This document shows, one piece after another, positions 34,185 to 42,790 of a DNA stretch of 64,000 nt; the stretch's first letter is position 1, and the number at the start of each line of letters is the position of its first letter. Below the pieces are notes generated by a model. It had not been told where the DNA came from. It made no database searches and worked only from the letters and a program-made list of their open reading frames with translations. Source of the DNA: Sagittula marina (GTDB lineage: Bacteria; Pseudomonadota; Alphaproteobacteria; Rhodobacterales; Rhodobacteraceae). A program made the position numbers and the translations under genes. The stretch is from positions 124,001 to 188,000 of the forward strand of contig NZ_JACIEJ010000010.1 of the NCBI RefSeq assembly GCF_014196795.1. The letters run 5' to 3'.

Positions 34185-35141
34185 ATGACCACGCACCCCG
34201 AGACCGCGCTTGGCGGGCTGCGGCAGCTTTGGGATCATCTGTCCCATGGGCTGGTGGGCCACGACGTTTTGATAGAGCGACTTCTGGTTGCCTTGCTGTC
34301 CGGTGGGCATCTGCTGGTAGAGGGACCTCCGGGATTGGCCAAAACGCGCGCGGTGAAATGGCTGGCGGCCTCGGTGGAGGGGAGCTTTGCCCGGATACAA
34401 TGCACGCCGGATCTTATGCCGGCCGACCTGACAGGCACTCCGGTCTATCGACCACAATCGGGCGAGTTCGAGTTCGTGGCGGGCCCGGTGTTCCACAACC
34501 TTGTGCTGGTGGATGAGATCAACCGCGCTCCGCCCAAGGTGCAATCTGCGTTGCTGGAGGCGATGGCCGAACATCAAGTCACTGCCGGGCCGACGACGCA
34601 TATGCTGCCGGATCCGTTTCTGGTCGTGGCGACGCAAAACCCGATTGAGCAGGACGGCACGTTTCCCTTGCCTGAGGCGCAGCTCGACCGGTTTCTTCTG
34701 TACGTGCGGCTCGCCTTGCCTGACGCGCAGACAGAGCGGAAGATCCTCGATCTGGTCGAATCCGAAGGGCAGACGCCGGCCTTGCAAGCGCCGCGCCTGT
34801 CGCTGGCCGATCTGAATGCCGCGCGCAAGCGGGCCATGGCCACGCATCTGGCGCCGGAACTGCGCGACTACATCGTGCGGCTGGTCATGGCGACCCGCGA
34901 CCCGACGCGGGCATCAGAGGTGGACCACGCGGTATCACCGCGCGGCTCTCTGGCGCTGGCGTCTGCGGCGAAGGCGCGGGCGTTCTTGCGGGGCCGCGAT
35001 CACGCGCTGCCCGAGGACGTGGAGGCGCTGGCCGCCGATGCACTGGCGCATCGCATGGTCCTGTCATGGCGAGCGGTGGCGGAAGGGCGTAGTGCGCGCG
35101 ACCTCGTGGCAGATATCCTCGCGGAGGTTGACCCGTTGTGA
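34185..35141 (+). CDS. MoxR-family AAA+ ATPase (MxaR-like)
   Basis: A 318-aa cytoplasmic ATPase with Walker A GPPGLAKTRAVKW, Walker B NLVLVDEINRAPPKVQSALLEAM, sensor 1 VVATQNPIEQDGTFPLPEAQLDRF (typical MoxR), and arginine finger/sensor 2 regions in the C-terminal helical domain. GGGAGGGAGGAGAC precedes the ATG. MoxR ATPases work with VWA proteins as chaperone-like complexes; MxaR is needed for active methanol dehydrogenase. It is the first of seven overlapping genes (R, S, DUF4381, VWA, VWA, TPR, BatD-like), an order like mxaRSACKL, and xoxF lies 16 kb away. Confidence 0.93.
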   Translation: MTTHPETALGGLRQLWDHLSHGLVGHDVLIERLLVALLSGGHLLVEGPPGLAKTRAVKWLAASVEGSFARIQCTPDLMPADLTGTPVYRPQSGEFEFVAGPVFHNLVLVDEINRAPPKVQSALLEAMAEHQVTAGPTTHMLPDPFLVVATQNPIEQDGTFPLPEAQLDRFLLYVRLALPDAQTERKILDLVESEGQTPALQAPRLSLADLNAARKRAMATHLAPELRDYIVRLVMATRDPTRASEVDHAVSPRGSLALASAAKARAFLRGRDHALPEDVEALAADALAHRMVLSWRAVAEGRSARDLVADILAEVDPL

Positions 35142-36025
35142 GCGCCCCCGCGCAAACCACCCCCGGCGTCACGCTGACTGCCGATCCTTTGATAGCCTTG
35201 CGGCAGGTGGCCTTGCGTGTTCGGGGCCAGCCAGTGATGGCAGCGCTGCCGGGCGGTTTTGTCACGCGACGCAAAGGGCATGGGCAAGACATTGCAGATG
35301 TGCGCAGCTACCTGCCCGGCGATGATTTGCGTCACCTTGACCGCGGCAGCACAGCCCGCACAGGCGTTTTGCATGTGCGGCAGTTCATGGATGAACGTGA
35401 CCGCGTGACCTTGCTTGTGGCTGATTTCAGGGCCCCGATGCTGTGGGGGCTAAAACGTGCCTTTCGCTCGGTCGCGGCGGCGGAGGCATTGGTGCTGCTT
35501 GGCTGGCAAGCGGTTGAAGAAGGCGGGCGTGTTGGCCTGCTGGCGCTTACGGGAGGCATGCCAGTGGCGGTGCGGCCTCGCGGGCGCGCCCGCGGTATGT
35601 TGGAGGTTATCGGAGGGCTGGTGACGGCACATGCGCAGGCGCTCAATGATCCGCACTCACTGCCGTTGGATGTCGCGCTGGACCCTGTTGGCCGCATCGC
35701 ACCGCGAGGCGCGGAGGTGGTGATTGCCTCGGGGTTTGATGCGCCCGGTGCGCTGCATGATCGTTTTGCCGACCTGTCTCGCCGTCGATATCTGCATCTG
35801 TTGCGCTTGTCGGACGCAGAGGCCGGGGGACTGCCGCGCGGGCGCTATCCCATCCGTCTGGCGAATGGCCGAAGGTTGCGGGTGGCAGTCTCCGGCAAGG
35901 CCGCCCCACCGCCAGACATCTCGACCATCTCCGGCCACGCCGCCCTGCGCCTGGACGCGGCCTGGCCAATAGATCAACTGGCCCAGCGGTTGGCCGCAGC
36001 CTTTCCGACGGATCGCGTGCCATGA
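35138..36025 (+). CDS. DUF58 family protein (MxaS-like)
   Basis: A 295-aa protein of the DUF58 type. It contains the family signature RSYLPGDDLRHLDRGSTARTG near residue 60 (R-x-Y-x-P-G-D-D-x-R-x-I-D-W-like) and HVRQFMDERDRVTLLVADF, followed by a VWA-like region. It overlaps moxR and the DUF4381 gene by 4 bases on each side. MoxR and DUF58 proteins are nearly always paired. In mxa clusters this position is MxaS, required for methanol dehydrogenase activation. Confidence 0.88.
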   Translation: MSAPAQTTPGVTLTADPLIALRQVALRVRGQPVMAALPGGFVTRRKGHGQDIADVRSYLPGDDLRHLDRGSTARTGVLHVRQFMDERDRVTLLVADFRAPMLWGLKRAFRSVAAAEALVLLGWQAVEEGGRVGLLALTGGMPVAVRPRGRARGMLEVIGGLVTAHAQALNDPHSLPLDVALDPVGRIAPRGAEVVIASGFDAPGALHDRFADLSRRRYLHLLRLSDAEAGGLPRGRYPIRLANGRRLRVAVSGKAAPPPDISTISGHAALRLDAAWPIDQLAQRLAAAFPTDRVP

Positions 36026-36387
36026 ACGAACAACCCATCGCAGAGGCCACGTTGCAAGCAGGATTGCGCGACATTCGCCTTCCGGCGGAGGCTGTTGGCG
36101 GCGGATTGGCGGATATTGCCGCTGTTGTGACGATTGCGGGGGTATTGGCGTTGATCGTGGTGAGCCTCTGGCGACTGGCATCCCGGACGCGCTCCGAACG
36201 TCGGACAGGTTTGTCAGCGGCTATGGCGGAATTGCCTACGGAAGACACGGCACGCCGCACGGCTTTGTTGCATCTGTTAAAAGCACATGCGCCGGAGCGT
36301 TTCGCCAATTTGCGCCCAACACTATATCAAGCGAACGGCGCGCCAGACCTGCAAACGCTCGAAGCAGAGTTGCGGCGTCATGCCTGA
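36022..36387 (+). CDS. DUF4381-like small membrane protein
   Basis: A 121-aa protein with a conserved-looking N-terminal GLRDIRLPAEAVG motif, one membrane helix (about 28-50, LADIAAVVTIAGVLALIVVS), and a cytoplasmic helical tail. Proteins of this kind (DUF4381) lie between the DUF58 and VWA genes of Bat/MoxR operons. Overlaps on both sides (4 and 8 bases) show co-translation. It may tether the ATPase complex to the membrane VWA proteins. Confidence 0.78.
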   Translation: MNEQPIAEATLQAGLRDIRLPAEAVGGGLADIAAVVTIAGVLALIVVSLWRLASRTRSERRTGLSAAMAELPTEDTARRTALLHLLKAHAPERFANLRPTLYQANGAPDLQTLEAELRRHA

Positions 36388-37339
36388 GCTGGCCTTCCCC
36401 CTCGCGCTGCTGCTCTTGCCGCTGCCTTGGTTGGCCGCGCGCTTACTGCCGGCTGCGCAGAATGGGGGGGCTGCGCTGGAGGTGCCCGACAGCATCGCCG
36501 ATGCGCTCCTGGCGGGCGACCACGCGCGGGGCAGCGCCGTGCATGATTTGCGTTGGTTGCGCTGGGGGATCTGGGTCCTGGCAGTCCTAGCGTTGTCGGG
36601 ACCTCGTATGCTGGAGCCGGTTCCGGCGCTGAAGGTGTCAGGCCGGGATATGGCCGTTGTACTCGACCTTTCGGGATCCATGGTGCGGGAAGATTTTTAT
36701 CTTGATGGACGCACCGTAACCCGACTAGAGGCCGTCACGCAGGTCGGGGCGGAGTTCGCACGTCGGCGCGCCGGGGACCGTGTGGCGTTGATCGTTTTTG
36801 GATCTGAAGCCTACTATGCCGCACCTTTTACATACGACGTCGAGGGGATCGCCCAGCAAATCGAAAAAGCGCAGATCGGCGTGTCCGGGCGGGCCACGAA
36901 TATATCGGATGGGCTTGGGCTGGCGCTGAAACGAATGGCCAAATCTGAGGCGGCCAGCCGCGTGGTCATTCTGCTCTCGGACGGCAAAAACAATGCAGGC
37001 GCCACCAATCCGCGCGGTGTGGCGCAACTGGCCGCGCAGATGGGGGTCAGGGTTCATACCATCGCGCTTGGGCCAGAAGACCTTGAAACCGCTGGCGAAG
37101 ATGCGCGCGGCGCGGTGGATGCTGCCACCTTGAGGGCCATGAGCGAGATCTCTGGCGGCGAGAGCTTTCGCGTGAAAACCACCGATGATCTGTTGGCCGT
37201 GACCGAGGCGCTCGATCAACTGGAAGCGACGGACAGTGACGGGCTGGCGGCTGAGGTCTGGCGGGCGCTCTGGCTTTGGCCTGCCGGGTTGGCCGCGCTT
37301 TTGCTGGCATGGCTGGGCTGGCGAGAGGCGCAGGCATGA
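36380..37339 (+). CDS. Membrane VWA protein with intact MIDAS (MxaC/BatA-like)
   Basis: A 319-aa protein. ATG at 36380 (MPELAFPLALL) is chosen over a longer open frame that overlaps the preceding gene. It has membrane helices near 5-22, 55-72 and at the C-terminus (LWLWPAGLAALLLAWLGW), and a von Willebrand factor A domain in between. The metal site is complete: VVLDLSGSM (DxSxS), the threonine near GRATNISDG, and LLSDGKNN. It probably binds its protein partners in a metal-dependent way as part of the MoxR maturation complex. Confidence 0.88.
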   Translation: MPELAFPLALLLLPLPWLAARLLPAAQNGGAALEVPDSIADALLAGDHARGSAVHDLRWLRWGIWVLAVLALSGPRMLEPVPALKVSGRDMAVVLDLSGSMVREDFYLDGRTVTRLEAVTQVGAEFARRRAGDRVALIVFGSEAYYAAPFTYDVEGIAQQIEKAQIGVSGRATNISDGLGLALKRMAKSEAASRVVILLSDGKNNAGATNPRGVAQLAAQMGVRVHTIALGPEDLETAGEDARGAVDAATLRAMSEISGGESFRVKTTDDLLAVTEALDQLEATDSDGLAAEVWRALWLWPAGLAALLLAWLGWREAQA

Positions 37340-38205
37340 CCCTCTTGCGCCCCGAATGGCTGTTGGCGCTACCGCTTCTCGCGGGCCTTGCCTGGTGGCT
37401 GTCGCGGCAGGCCGGAGGTCTTGGCGGATGGGAGCGCGCCACCGACCCTGCGCTGCTGCGTGCGATGGCGGCGATGGGCCGGGTGTCCCACAGCGGACGG
37501 CGGCGGGGCGGAGCGATCTGGCTGGCGGCGGCGCTGATCCTGCTGGCGCTTGGTGGTCCGGCGGTGGAGAGGCGCGACACGGTTTCGTTTCGCAATCTGG
37601 ATACGGCGATCTTTGTGCTGGAGGCCACCCCGGATGTGGTCGATGGGCCGATATGGCCGCAAGTGCAGGCACTGGGGCGTCAGGGGATTGCGGCGCTCGG
37701 CACACGGCCCGGCGGGTTGGTGATCTATGCAGGCGACGCCTATGTGGCCAGCGACGTCACAGGGGATTTGCAACAATTGGGGCAAACTCTGTCGCTGATT
37801 GGGCCCGAGACGGTGCCGGACGAGGGTCAGCGTGCCGACCTTGGTTTGGCTATGGCGCTGCGGATGCTGGAGCAGACCGAGACTCGCTACGGCGACGTGA
37901 TCCTGCTTGCCCGCACCGTAGGGCCAGAGGCGGCGCGCATGGCGGACCGGTTCACGGCACGCGGAGCTCGGCTGTCCGTGGTGGCCTTGGGCGCACAAGA
38001 TCTGTCGACGGTGGCGCAGGCGGGTGGAGGGCGCAGCTTTCTTCCGACCGAAGGCGCGCCGCTGGCTCGGTGGCTGTCAACGGATGGTCGTGCGGAACTG
38101 TTGGCTCAGGACTACCCGTTGCTGTATTGGCGCGACATGGGGCCGTGGATTTTGGCCATTGCCCTGCTGCCGCTTTTGACCCTGTTCAGGAGGCGCGCGG
38201 GATGA
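37336..38205 (+). CDS. Membrane VWA-like protein with degenerate MIDAS (MxaL/BatB-like)
   Basis: A 289-aa protein starting at 37336 (MTLLRPEWLLALPLLAG), overlapping the previous stop by 4 bases. It has N-terminal membrane helices, a VWA-like domain and a C-terminal helix (WILAIALLPLLTLFRRR). Where its neighbour has DLSGSM, this protein has FVLEATPDVVDG, so the metal-binding DxSxS motif is lost. Loss of MIDAS in the second VWA protein suggests a structural partner role. Corresponds in position to MxaL. Confidence 0.82.
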   Translation: MTLLRPEWLLALPLLAGLAWWLSRQAGGLGGWERATDPALLRAMAAMGRVSHSGRRRGGAIWLAAALILLALGGPAVERRDTVSFRNLDTAIFVLEATPDVVDGPIWPQVQALGRQGIAALGTRPGGLVIYAGDAYVASDVTGDLQQLGQTLSLIGPETVPDEGQRADLGLAMALRMLEQTETRYGDVILLARTVGPEAARMADRFTARGARLSVVALGAQDLSTVAQAGGGRSFLPTEGAPLARWLSTDGRAELLAQDYPLLYWRDMGPWILAIALLPLLTLFRRRAG

Positions 38206-38870
38206 GGGTGCTTTTGATCGTAACCATCTGCGCGCTTGTCTTGACGCTTGTCCTTGGCGGCACCGCTCCCTTCGGGCGCGTTCTACTGGCTTTGGGGCAG
38301 CCTTCGTTCGCGGTGCCGATGTTTTCTGATCCACAGTGGCGCGGCGTCGCGTTGCATCGTGCGGAACGGTTCGAAGAGGCCGAGGCAAGCTTTGCCGAGG
38401 CGGGTGCCTTCTATAATCTTGGCACGGCGGCTGCGCGCGGCGGGCGGTATGCGAGAGCGTTGGAGGCCTACGACCTTGTGATTCACGGCGGCGACGTGGA
38501 TGCCCGCGCAAATTTCGATTTGATCGCGGGATATTACGCTGGTCTGGGCATCGATCCGGAGGCGCTGGCCCTGCTGACTGAGCACAATGACGGAGCCACT
38601 GGCGAGGCCCCAATCGCCCAAGGGAATGCGCGCGGGGCGGGCAGTGGCGACGAGGTCACTAATACCAACACCATGCTGGGGTTGGCGGAACTGGACACTC
38701 TTGGCCAACAAGGCGTGCGTCGCATCTTTGACGAGCGGTTCATGCTGGCCGATGATCGCTGGCTGGAACAATTGTCCGACGTCCCGGGCGAATACCTCGC
38801 CGCACGGATCGCGCTGGAACGCAAAGGGCGCATCACCCTTGGTCTGTCACCGCCGGAGGTGTCACCATGA
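38202..38870 (+). CDS. TPR-containing membrane protein (MxaK-like)
   Basis: A 222-aa protein with one N-terminal membrane helix (LLIVTICALVLTLVLGG) and a helical region resembling tetratricopeptide repeats (DPQWRGVALHRAERFEEAEAS, AFYNLGTAAARGGRYARALE). The ATG at 38202 overlaps the previous stop; a 544-codon open frame that runs through it from 37236 is only an accidental extension over the VWA gene. Order and size fit MxaK/BatC-type proteins. Confidence 0.82.
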   Translation: MRVLLIVTICALVLTLVLGGTAPFGRVLLALGQPSFAVPMFSDPQWRGVALHRAERFEEAEASFAEAGAFYNLGTAAARGGRYARALEAYDLVIHGGDVDARANFDLIAGYYAGLGIDPEALALLTEHNDGATGEAPIAQGNARGAGSGDEVTNTNTMLGLAELDTLGQQGVRRIFDERFMLADDRWLEQLSDVPGEYLAARIALERKGRITLGLSPPEVSP

Positions 38871-40063
38871 GATTTTTGATCTTGTTCCTTTTGGCATGTT
38901 TCGCGCCCATGGCCGTGCTCGCGCAAAGCCGCACTGTCGACCCGGCCGATCTGCAACTGTCAGTGACGGTCGAAGACACAGGCCAGACACCCTTTGCCCG
39001 CGAGCTGGTCATGCTGACCATTCGCGGGGTCTATCGCCGTCACATCACGCGCGAAACTCTGGAACAGCCAAAGTTGGAAGGGTTCAACTGGACGCAGCTT
39101 GGCCCCGACATCTGGCGCGAAGAACGGCTGCGCGGGCAGGCGGTGAAGGTGTTGGAACGGCGCATGGCGCTCTATCCGGAACGGGCGGGGACTCTGGAAA
39201 TCGGGGCCTTTACCCATCACCTGACGCTGACCGACGAGGGTGACGACTGGTTCGAACACACGATCACCTCCAAGCCGATCAGCATCGAGGTTGCCCCGAT
39301 GCCAGAGTTTGGGACGGGCGATTGGTGGTTCCCGGTAAAATCGCTGAAAGTGTCGGATCAATGGTCCAACACGCCGGATCAGCTGAGCCCGGGAGAGGGG
39401 GTGCTGCGTATCGTTCGCATCGAGGCCCTCGGCGTCACGCCAGAAATGATACCTCCCATGCCAGATCTGACCTCCCCCTCGGGTATGGTGTTCCCGCATC
39501 CCGAAAAGCGGCTGCTGGAATTGTCGCCGGAGGGGCCAGTGACCCATGCGTTTTGGCGCTGGACGATCCAGCCGACCAACGGCCGCTCTGCCGTCGTGGA
39601 GCCGATCCGTTTCACATATTTTGATACCCGGGAACGGGTGACGCGGGAGGTGGTGATCTCTGCTCAGAGGGTCGCTTACGACGCGGCAGAGCTGCCGCCC
39701 GTGCAACAGCCTGAAATGCCTGCCACATTGCCCGGCTGGCCCTTGGCATTGCTTGGGACAGTGGTGTTGGCCGTGCTGGCGATTTGGGGGATGCGCGGTC
39801 AGCAGCTGGACCGTCAACGGCTGTATCATCGAGTGCCTTTGGTTGACCCGCAGGCCTGGCGGCTGAGACGTGCGGCGTGGGCGGATAACTTGCCCGACAC
39901 ACGCCGCGCTGCACGCGCGCTGATCCGGCGCGACGGCATACTGGGCTGTGAGGGCCGCGTTCTCGACGGGTTGGATCGCGGCGTCTTTGCCGCGCGCCCC
40001 AGCCAGCAGGATTTACGCGCTTTTTGCCGAGCCTTTCTGAGCGCGCGTCGCCAAAGGGCTTAA
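38867..40063 (+). CDS. BatD-like secreted/membrane-anchored protein
   Basis: A 398-aa protein with signal peptide [20 protein letters not shown], a beta-rich periplasmic part ([40 protein letters not shown]), a membrane helix near residues 282-302 ([17 protein letters not shown]), and a cytoplasmic tail rich in Arg/Ala. This is the architecture of BatD. It is the last gene of the seven-gene MoxR cluster. A role in methanol dehydrogenase maturation is inferred from gene order only. Confidence 0.82.
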   Translation: MRFLILFLLACFAPMAVLAQSRTVDPADLQLSVTVEDTGQTPFARELVMLTIRGVYRRHITRETLEQPKLEGFNWTQLGPDIWREERLRGQAVKVLERRMALYPERAGTLEIGAFTHHLTLTDEGDDWFEHTITSKPISIEVAPMPEFGTGDWWFPVKSLKVSDQWSNTPDQLSPGEGVLRIVRIEALGVTPEMIPPMPDLTSPSGMVFPHPEKRLLELSPEGPVTHAFWRWTIQPTNGRSAVVEPIRFTYFDTRERVTREVVISAQRVAYDAAELPPVQQPEMPATLPGWPLALLGTVVLAVLAIWGMRGQQLDRQRLYHRVPLVDPQAWRLRRAAWADNLPDTRRAARALIRRDGILGCEGRVLDGLDRGVFAARPSQQDLRAFCRAFLSARRQRA

Positions 40064-40154
40064 GACCTACTGCTGTGTTGTCCGAGGCCCGGTGGCGGTG
40101 CACCTTGACGTTGAGGCACCCGATCCAACGGGGCACTCATTTGGGAGGAATGAT

Positions 40155-40778
40155 ATGGGACTGCTCGATAAATTCTTTGGCGGTGGTGCGGACCAAGCCG
40201 CGGCCAGCGCACCTCGCTACACGCATGTCAAAATTCACCCTCAGGTTGATAACGGTATCCCGCCGGTAAATCCGAGCTTTGCCGGTGGCACGTTAAGCTG
40301 CAAATGCTCCAGCAAGCCGGTCAAGGTCTCCGTCGGAGCGCAAACCGCCCATAATCACGTCTGTGGCTGCACGAAATGCTGGAAGCCCTCCGGCGCGACC
40401 TTCAGCCAGATTGCCGTTGTCGCCCGCGACCAGGTGGCCGTCACCGAAAACGGCGATAAACTTGACGTCGTCGATCCCAGTGCGGCGATTCAGCGCCATG
40501 CCTGCCGAGAGTGCGGCGTGCATATGTATGGCCGGATCGAGAACACGGGCCATCCGTTTCACGGACTTGATTTTGTTCACACGGAGCTGTCGGACAAATC
40601 AGGATGGGCCGCGCCGACCTTTGCTGCCTTTGTCTCGTCGATTATCGAATCGGGTGTCCCGCCGGAGCGTATGGACGAGATCCGTGGCCGTCTGACAGAG
40701 CTTGGCCTGACACCCTATGATTGTCTGTCGCCGCCTCTTATGGACGCGATTGCCACGCACGTCGCCAAAAGCAACTGA
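40155..40778 (+). CDS. gfa: S-(hydroxymethyl)glutathione synthase (Gfa)
   Basis: A 207-aa zinc protein that speeds condensation of formaldehyde with glutathione. ATG at 40155 follows GGGAGGAATGAT. Zinc sites are visible as [20 protein letters not shown] and [11 protein letters not shown], the standard Gfa pattern, and the protein begins [10 protein letters not shown], as is usual for the family. It feeds the frmA/fghA pair at 48843 and 49978. In this window it lies between the MoxR cluster and the NarL regulator. Confidence 0.93.
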   Translation: MGLLDKFFGGGADQAAASAPRYTHVKIHPQVDNGIPPVNPSFAGGTLSCKCSSKPVKVSVGAQTAHNHVCGCTKCWKPSGATFSQIAVVARDQVAVTENGDKLDVVDPSAAIQRHACRECGVHMYGRIENTGHPFHGLDFVHTELSDKSGWAAPTFAAFVSSIIESGVPPERMDEIRGRLTELGLTPYDCLSPPLMDAIATHVAKSN

Positions 40779-40885
40779 AACCTCTGCTTCGTTAAATCGG
40801 CATGCGTGAATTTGCGCCGGTGCTCCCTTGAAGCTGTTGCATTATGCCGCAGCTGCTTTAGCCTCCTGCCGAGGGAGGAACAGCT

Positions 40886-41611
40886 ATGCAACACTTCAAG
40901 GTTGCAGCACGAGAGGACCGCGTGTCATCCGTGCTGATTGTCGACGACCATCCACTTTTTAGCGATGCACTGGAATCTGCGCTTGAGGGGGTTTTCACCG
41001 ATTGCCGGTTCGAAAAGGCGAAGTCGCTGAAGGAAGCGTTGAAGGTGCTGGATTCTGGCTTCTTGCCCGATCTCGTCATGTTCGACCTGAAATTGCCGGA
41101 CGTTCAGGGGATTTCTGGGTTCGTCGCGCTGCGCGCCCGCGTGCCGGAAATACCGGTTCTGGTGATTTCTTCTTTGACCTCACGAGCCTTGGTGCATGCC
41201 CTGATGGACGAAGGCGCCTCTGGCTTCGTGACCAAGGACACGCCTGTAGAGGATCTTCAGAAGGTGCTGACCCAAGTTGTGCGTGGCCGCAAACACGTGC
41301 CAGTGGAATTCCAGCAGAGCGAGCAGTATTGTGCCACTGAAGCCTCGACCGATGACATCAATCACAAGCTGGCAGCGCTGACGCCGCAGCAGAAGAAGGT
41401 CATCAAGCTGATCTGTGCGGGCAAGCCGAACAAGCAAATTGCTTATGAGCTGCAACTCGCCGAAGCCACGGTAAAGGCGCATATCACGGCGCTTCTGCGC
41501 CGTTTGGGTGTGAACAACCGAACCCAGGCCGCATTGATGGTAGAGCAAGCAAATGTGCGCACACCCGGCGTGCAAGACGAGCCCGAAGCTCATAATTTTC
41601 TCTGTCACTGA
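40886..41611 (+). CDS. NarL/LuxR-family response regulator (FlhR/AgmR-like)
   Basis: A 241-aa regulator behind GAGGGAGGAACAGCT. The receiver has DDHPLFSDALE, phospho-acceptor Asp in LVMFDLKLPDVQG, and GASGFVTKDT with the conserved lysine. The C-terminal LuxR helix-turn-helix has LTPQQKKVIKLICAGKPNKQIAYELQ-type elements (LTPQQKKVIKLI, NKQIAYELQLAEATVKAH). The following genes encode a FIST protein and a hybrid kinase; this trio resembles the systems that control PQQ-dependent alcohol oxidation (AgmR/ErbR with ErcS', or FlhSR in Paracoccus). Confidence 0.88.
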   Translation: MQHFKVAAREDRVSSVLIVDDHPLFSDALESALEGVFTDCRFEKAKSLKEALKVLDSGFLPDLVMFDLKLPDVQGISGFVALRARVPEIPVLVISSLTSRALVHALMDEGASGFVTKDTPVEDLQKVLTQVVRGRKHVPVEFQQSEQYCATEASTDDINHKLAALTPQQKKVIKLICAGKPNKQIAYELQLAEATVKAHITALLRRLGVNNRTQAALMVEQANVRTPGVQDEPEAHNFLCH

Positions 41612-41626
41612 TCCGACGCCATTGCC

Positions 41627-42790
41627 ATGAGAGACGAGATTGAAAGCGGCCTGCCGCGTCATGTGGCAGTGTCCTGGTCCAATATGCCGGACCCGGAACA
41701 CGCCGCGCGCGAGGCCGCGCAGGGCATCAAAACGCACGACACCTGTTTTGTCCTTGCCCTGATACCGCCGGGGCACGACACGGATGTCTTGGCACGGGTG
41801 TTCGCCGAGGTTCTGGACAGCGTTCCGGTGTTTGGCTGCACCACCGCCGGACAGATTACGCCAAATGGATATGAGGCCGACGCGCTCATGCTGATCGGTT
41901 TCGGGCGGGATCACTTCCGCTGTGCGTCGACTCTTGTTGCGCCGTTGAAACCGCTCTCGATTACCGGAATTTCCGACACCATGACGCGGGCCAACGCCAA
42001 GTTTCCGCGCACCGCAGGATGGAACCGTCTGGCGCTGGTGTTTGCAGATGGGCTGTCGAAACAAGAGGATCTTTTGGCCTCCGTGCTCGAAAGCGTTCTG
42101 GAGGATATCCCCGTCTTTGGCGGCTCTGCGGCGGATGGAATGGTGTTTGAGCGCACGCTGATACTTCACAACGGCAGGTTTCAGGATAACGCCGCGCTGG
42201 TTTTGCTGATCGAGACGGACCTCCATTTCGAAGGTCTGTCCTTTGACCACTTCCTGCCCGACGGAAACGAACTTGTTGTAACCGAGGCCAATACCGAGGA
42301 ACGACTGGTCACTGAGATCAACGGCGCGCCCGCGGCAAAGGAATATGCAAGGCTCGTGGGCTGTGCGGTCGAGGATCTGACACCGCAGGTCTTTGCCGAG
42401 AACCCCATGTTGGTCTGCCACAAGCAAAACCACTATATTCGTGCAATTCACGGCCTCATTGATCAGAATACGCTGTCTTTTCTGGCGGCGATCGACGACG
42501 GGCTGGTCATGGTGTTGGGCCGGGGGAAGGGCGTGATCGAAACGCTGGAGACCGAGCTGGATCTGCTGGACGCCGCTGGTCAGCGCCCGGATTTCATCCT
42601 CGGCTTCGATTGCGTTCTGCGCAAGCTTGAGGTCGACCAAAAGCAATTGGGTGATCAGGTGTCGGATGTGTTCAGGCGGCGGCGTGTGCTCGGCTTTAAC
42701 ACCTATGGTGAACAGCACTGTGGGCTGCACATGAACCAGACATTCGTTGGCGTGGCCTTTTATGATCGCAAACGGAGTCGCATGTTTTGA
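41627..42790 (+). CDS. FIST-domain sensory protein
   Basis: A 387-aa soluble protein with FIST_N (about 40-230: DTCFVLALIPPGHDTDVLAR, VPVFGCTTAGQITPNGY, DIPVFGGSAADGMVF) and FIST_C (about 230-375: VTEINGAPAAKEYARLVG, FILGFDCVLRKLE). FIST domains are thought to bind small ligands, often amino acids or nucleotides, and pass the signal to a kinase encoded next door. The stop overlaps the TTG start of the kinase. It begins 15 bp after the NarL regulator. Ligand unknown. Confidence 0.9.
   Translation: MRDEIESGLPRHVAVSWSNMPDPEHAAREAAQGIKTHDTCFVLALIPPGHDTDVLARVFAEVLDSVPVFGCTTAGQITPNGYEADALMLIGFGRDHFRCASTLVAPLKPLSITGISDTMTRANAKFPRTAGWNRLALVFADGLSKQEDLLASVLESVLEDIPVFGGSAADGMVFERTLILHNGRFQDNAALVLLIETDLHFEGLSFDHFLPDGNELVVTEANTEERLVTEINGAPAAKEYARLVGCAVEDLTPQVFAENPMLVCHKQNHYIRAIHGLIDQNTLSFLAAIDDGLVMVLGRGKGVIETLETELDLLDAAGQRPDFILGFDCVLRKLEVDQKQLGDQVSDVFRRRRVLGFNTYGEQHCGLHMNQTFVGVAFYDRKRSRMF

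Noticed and set aside
37236-38870. 544-codon plus-strand frame suggesting a fusion protein
   Set aside because: Only the part from 38202 is a real gene (MxaK-like); the upstream part overlaps two VWA genes in another frame and is Gly/Arg/Ala-rich noise.
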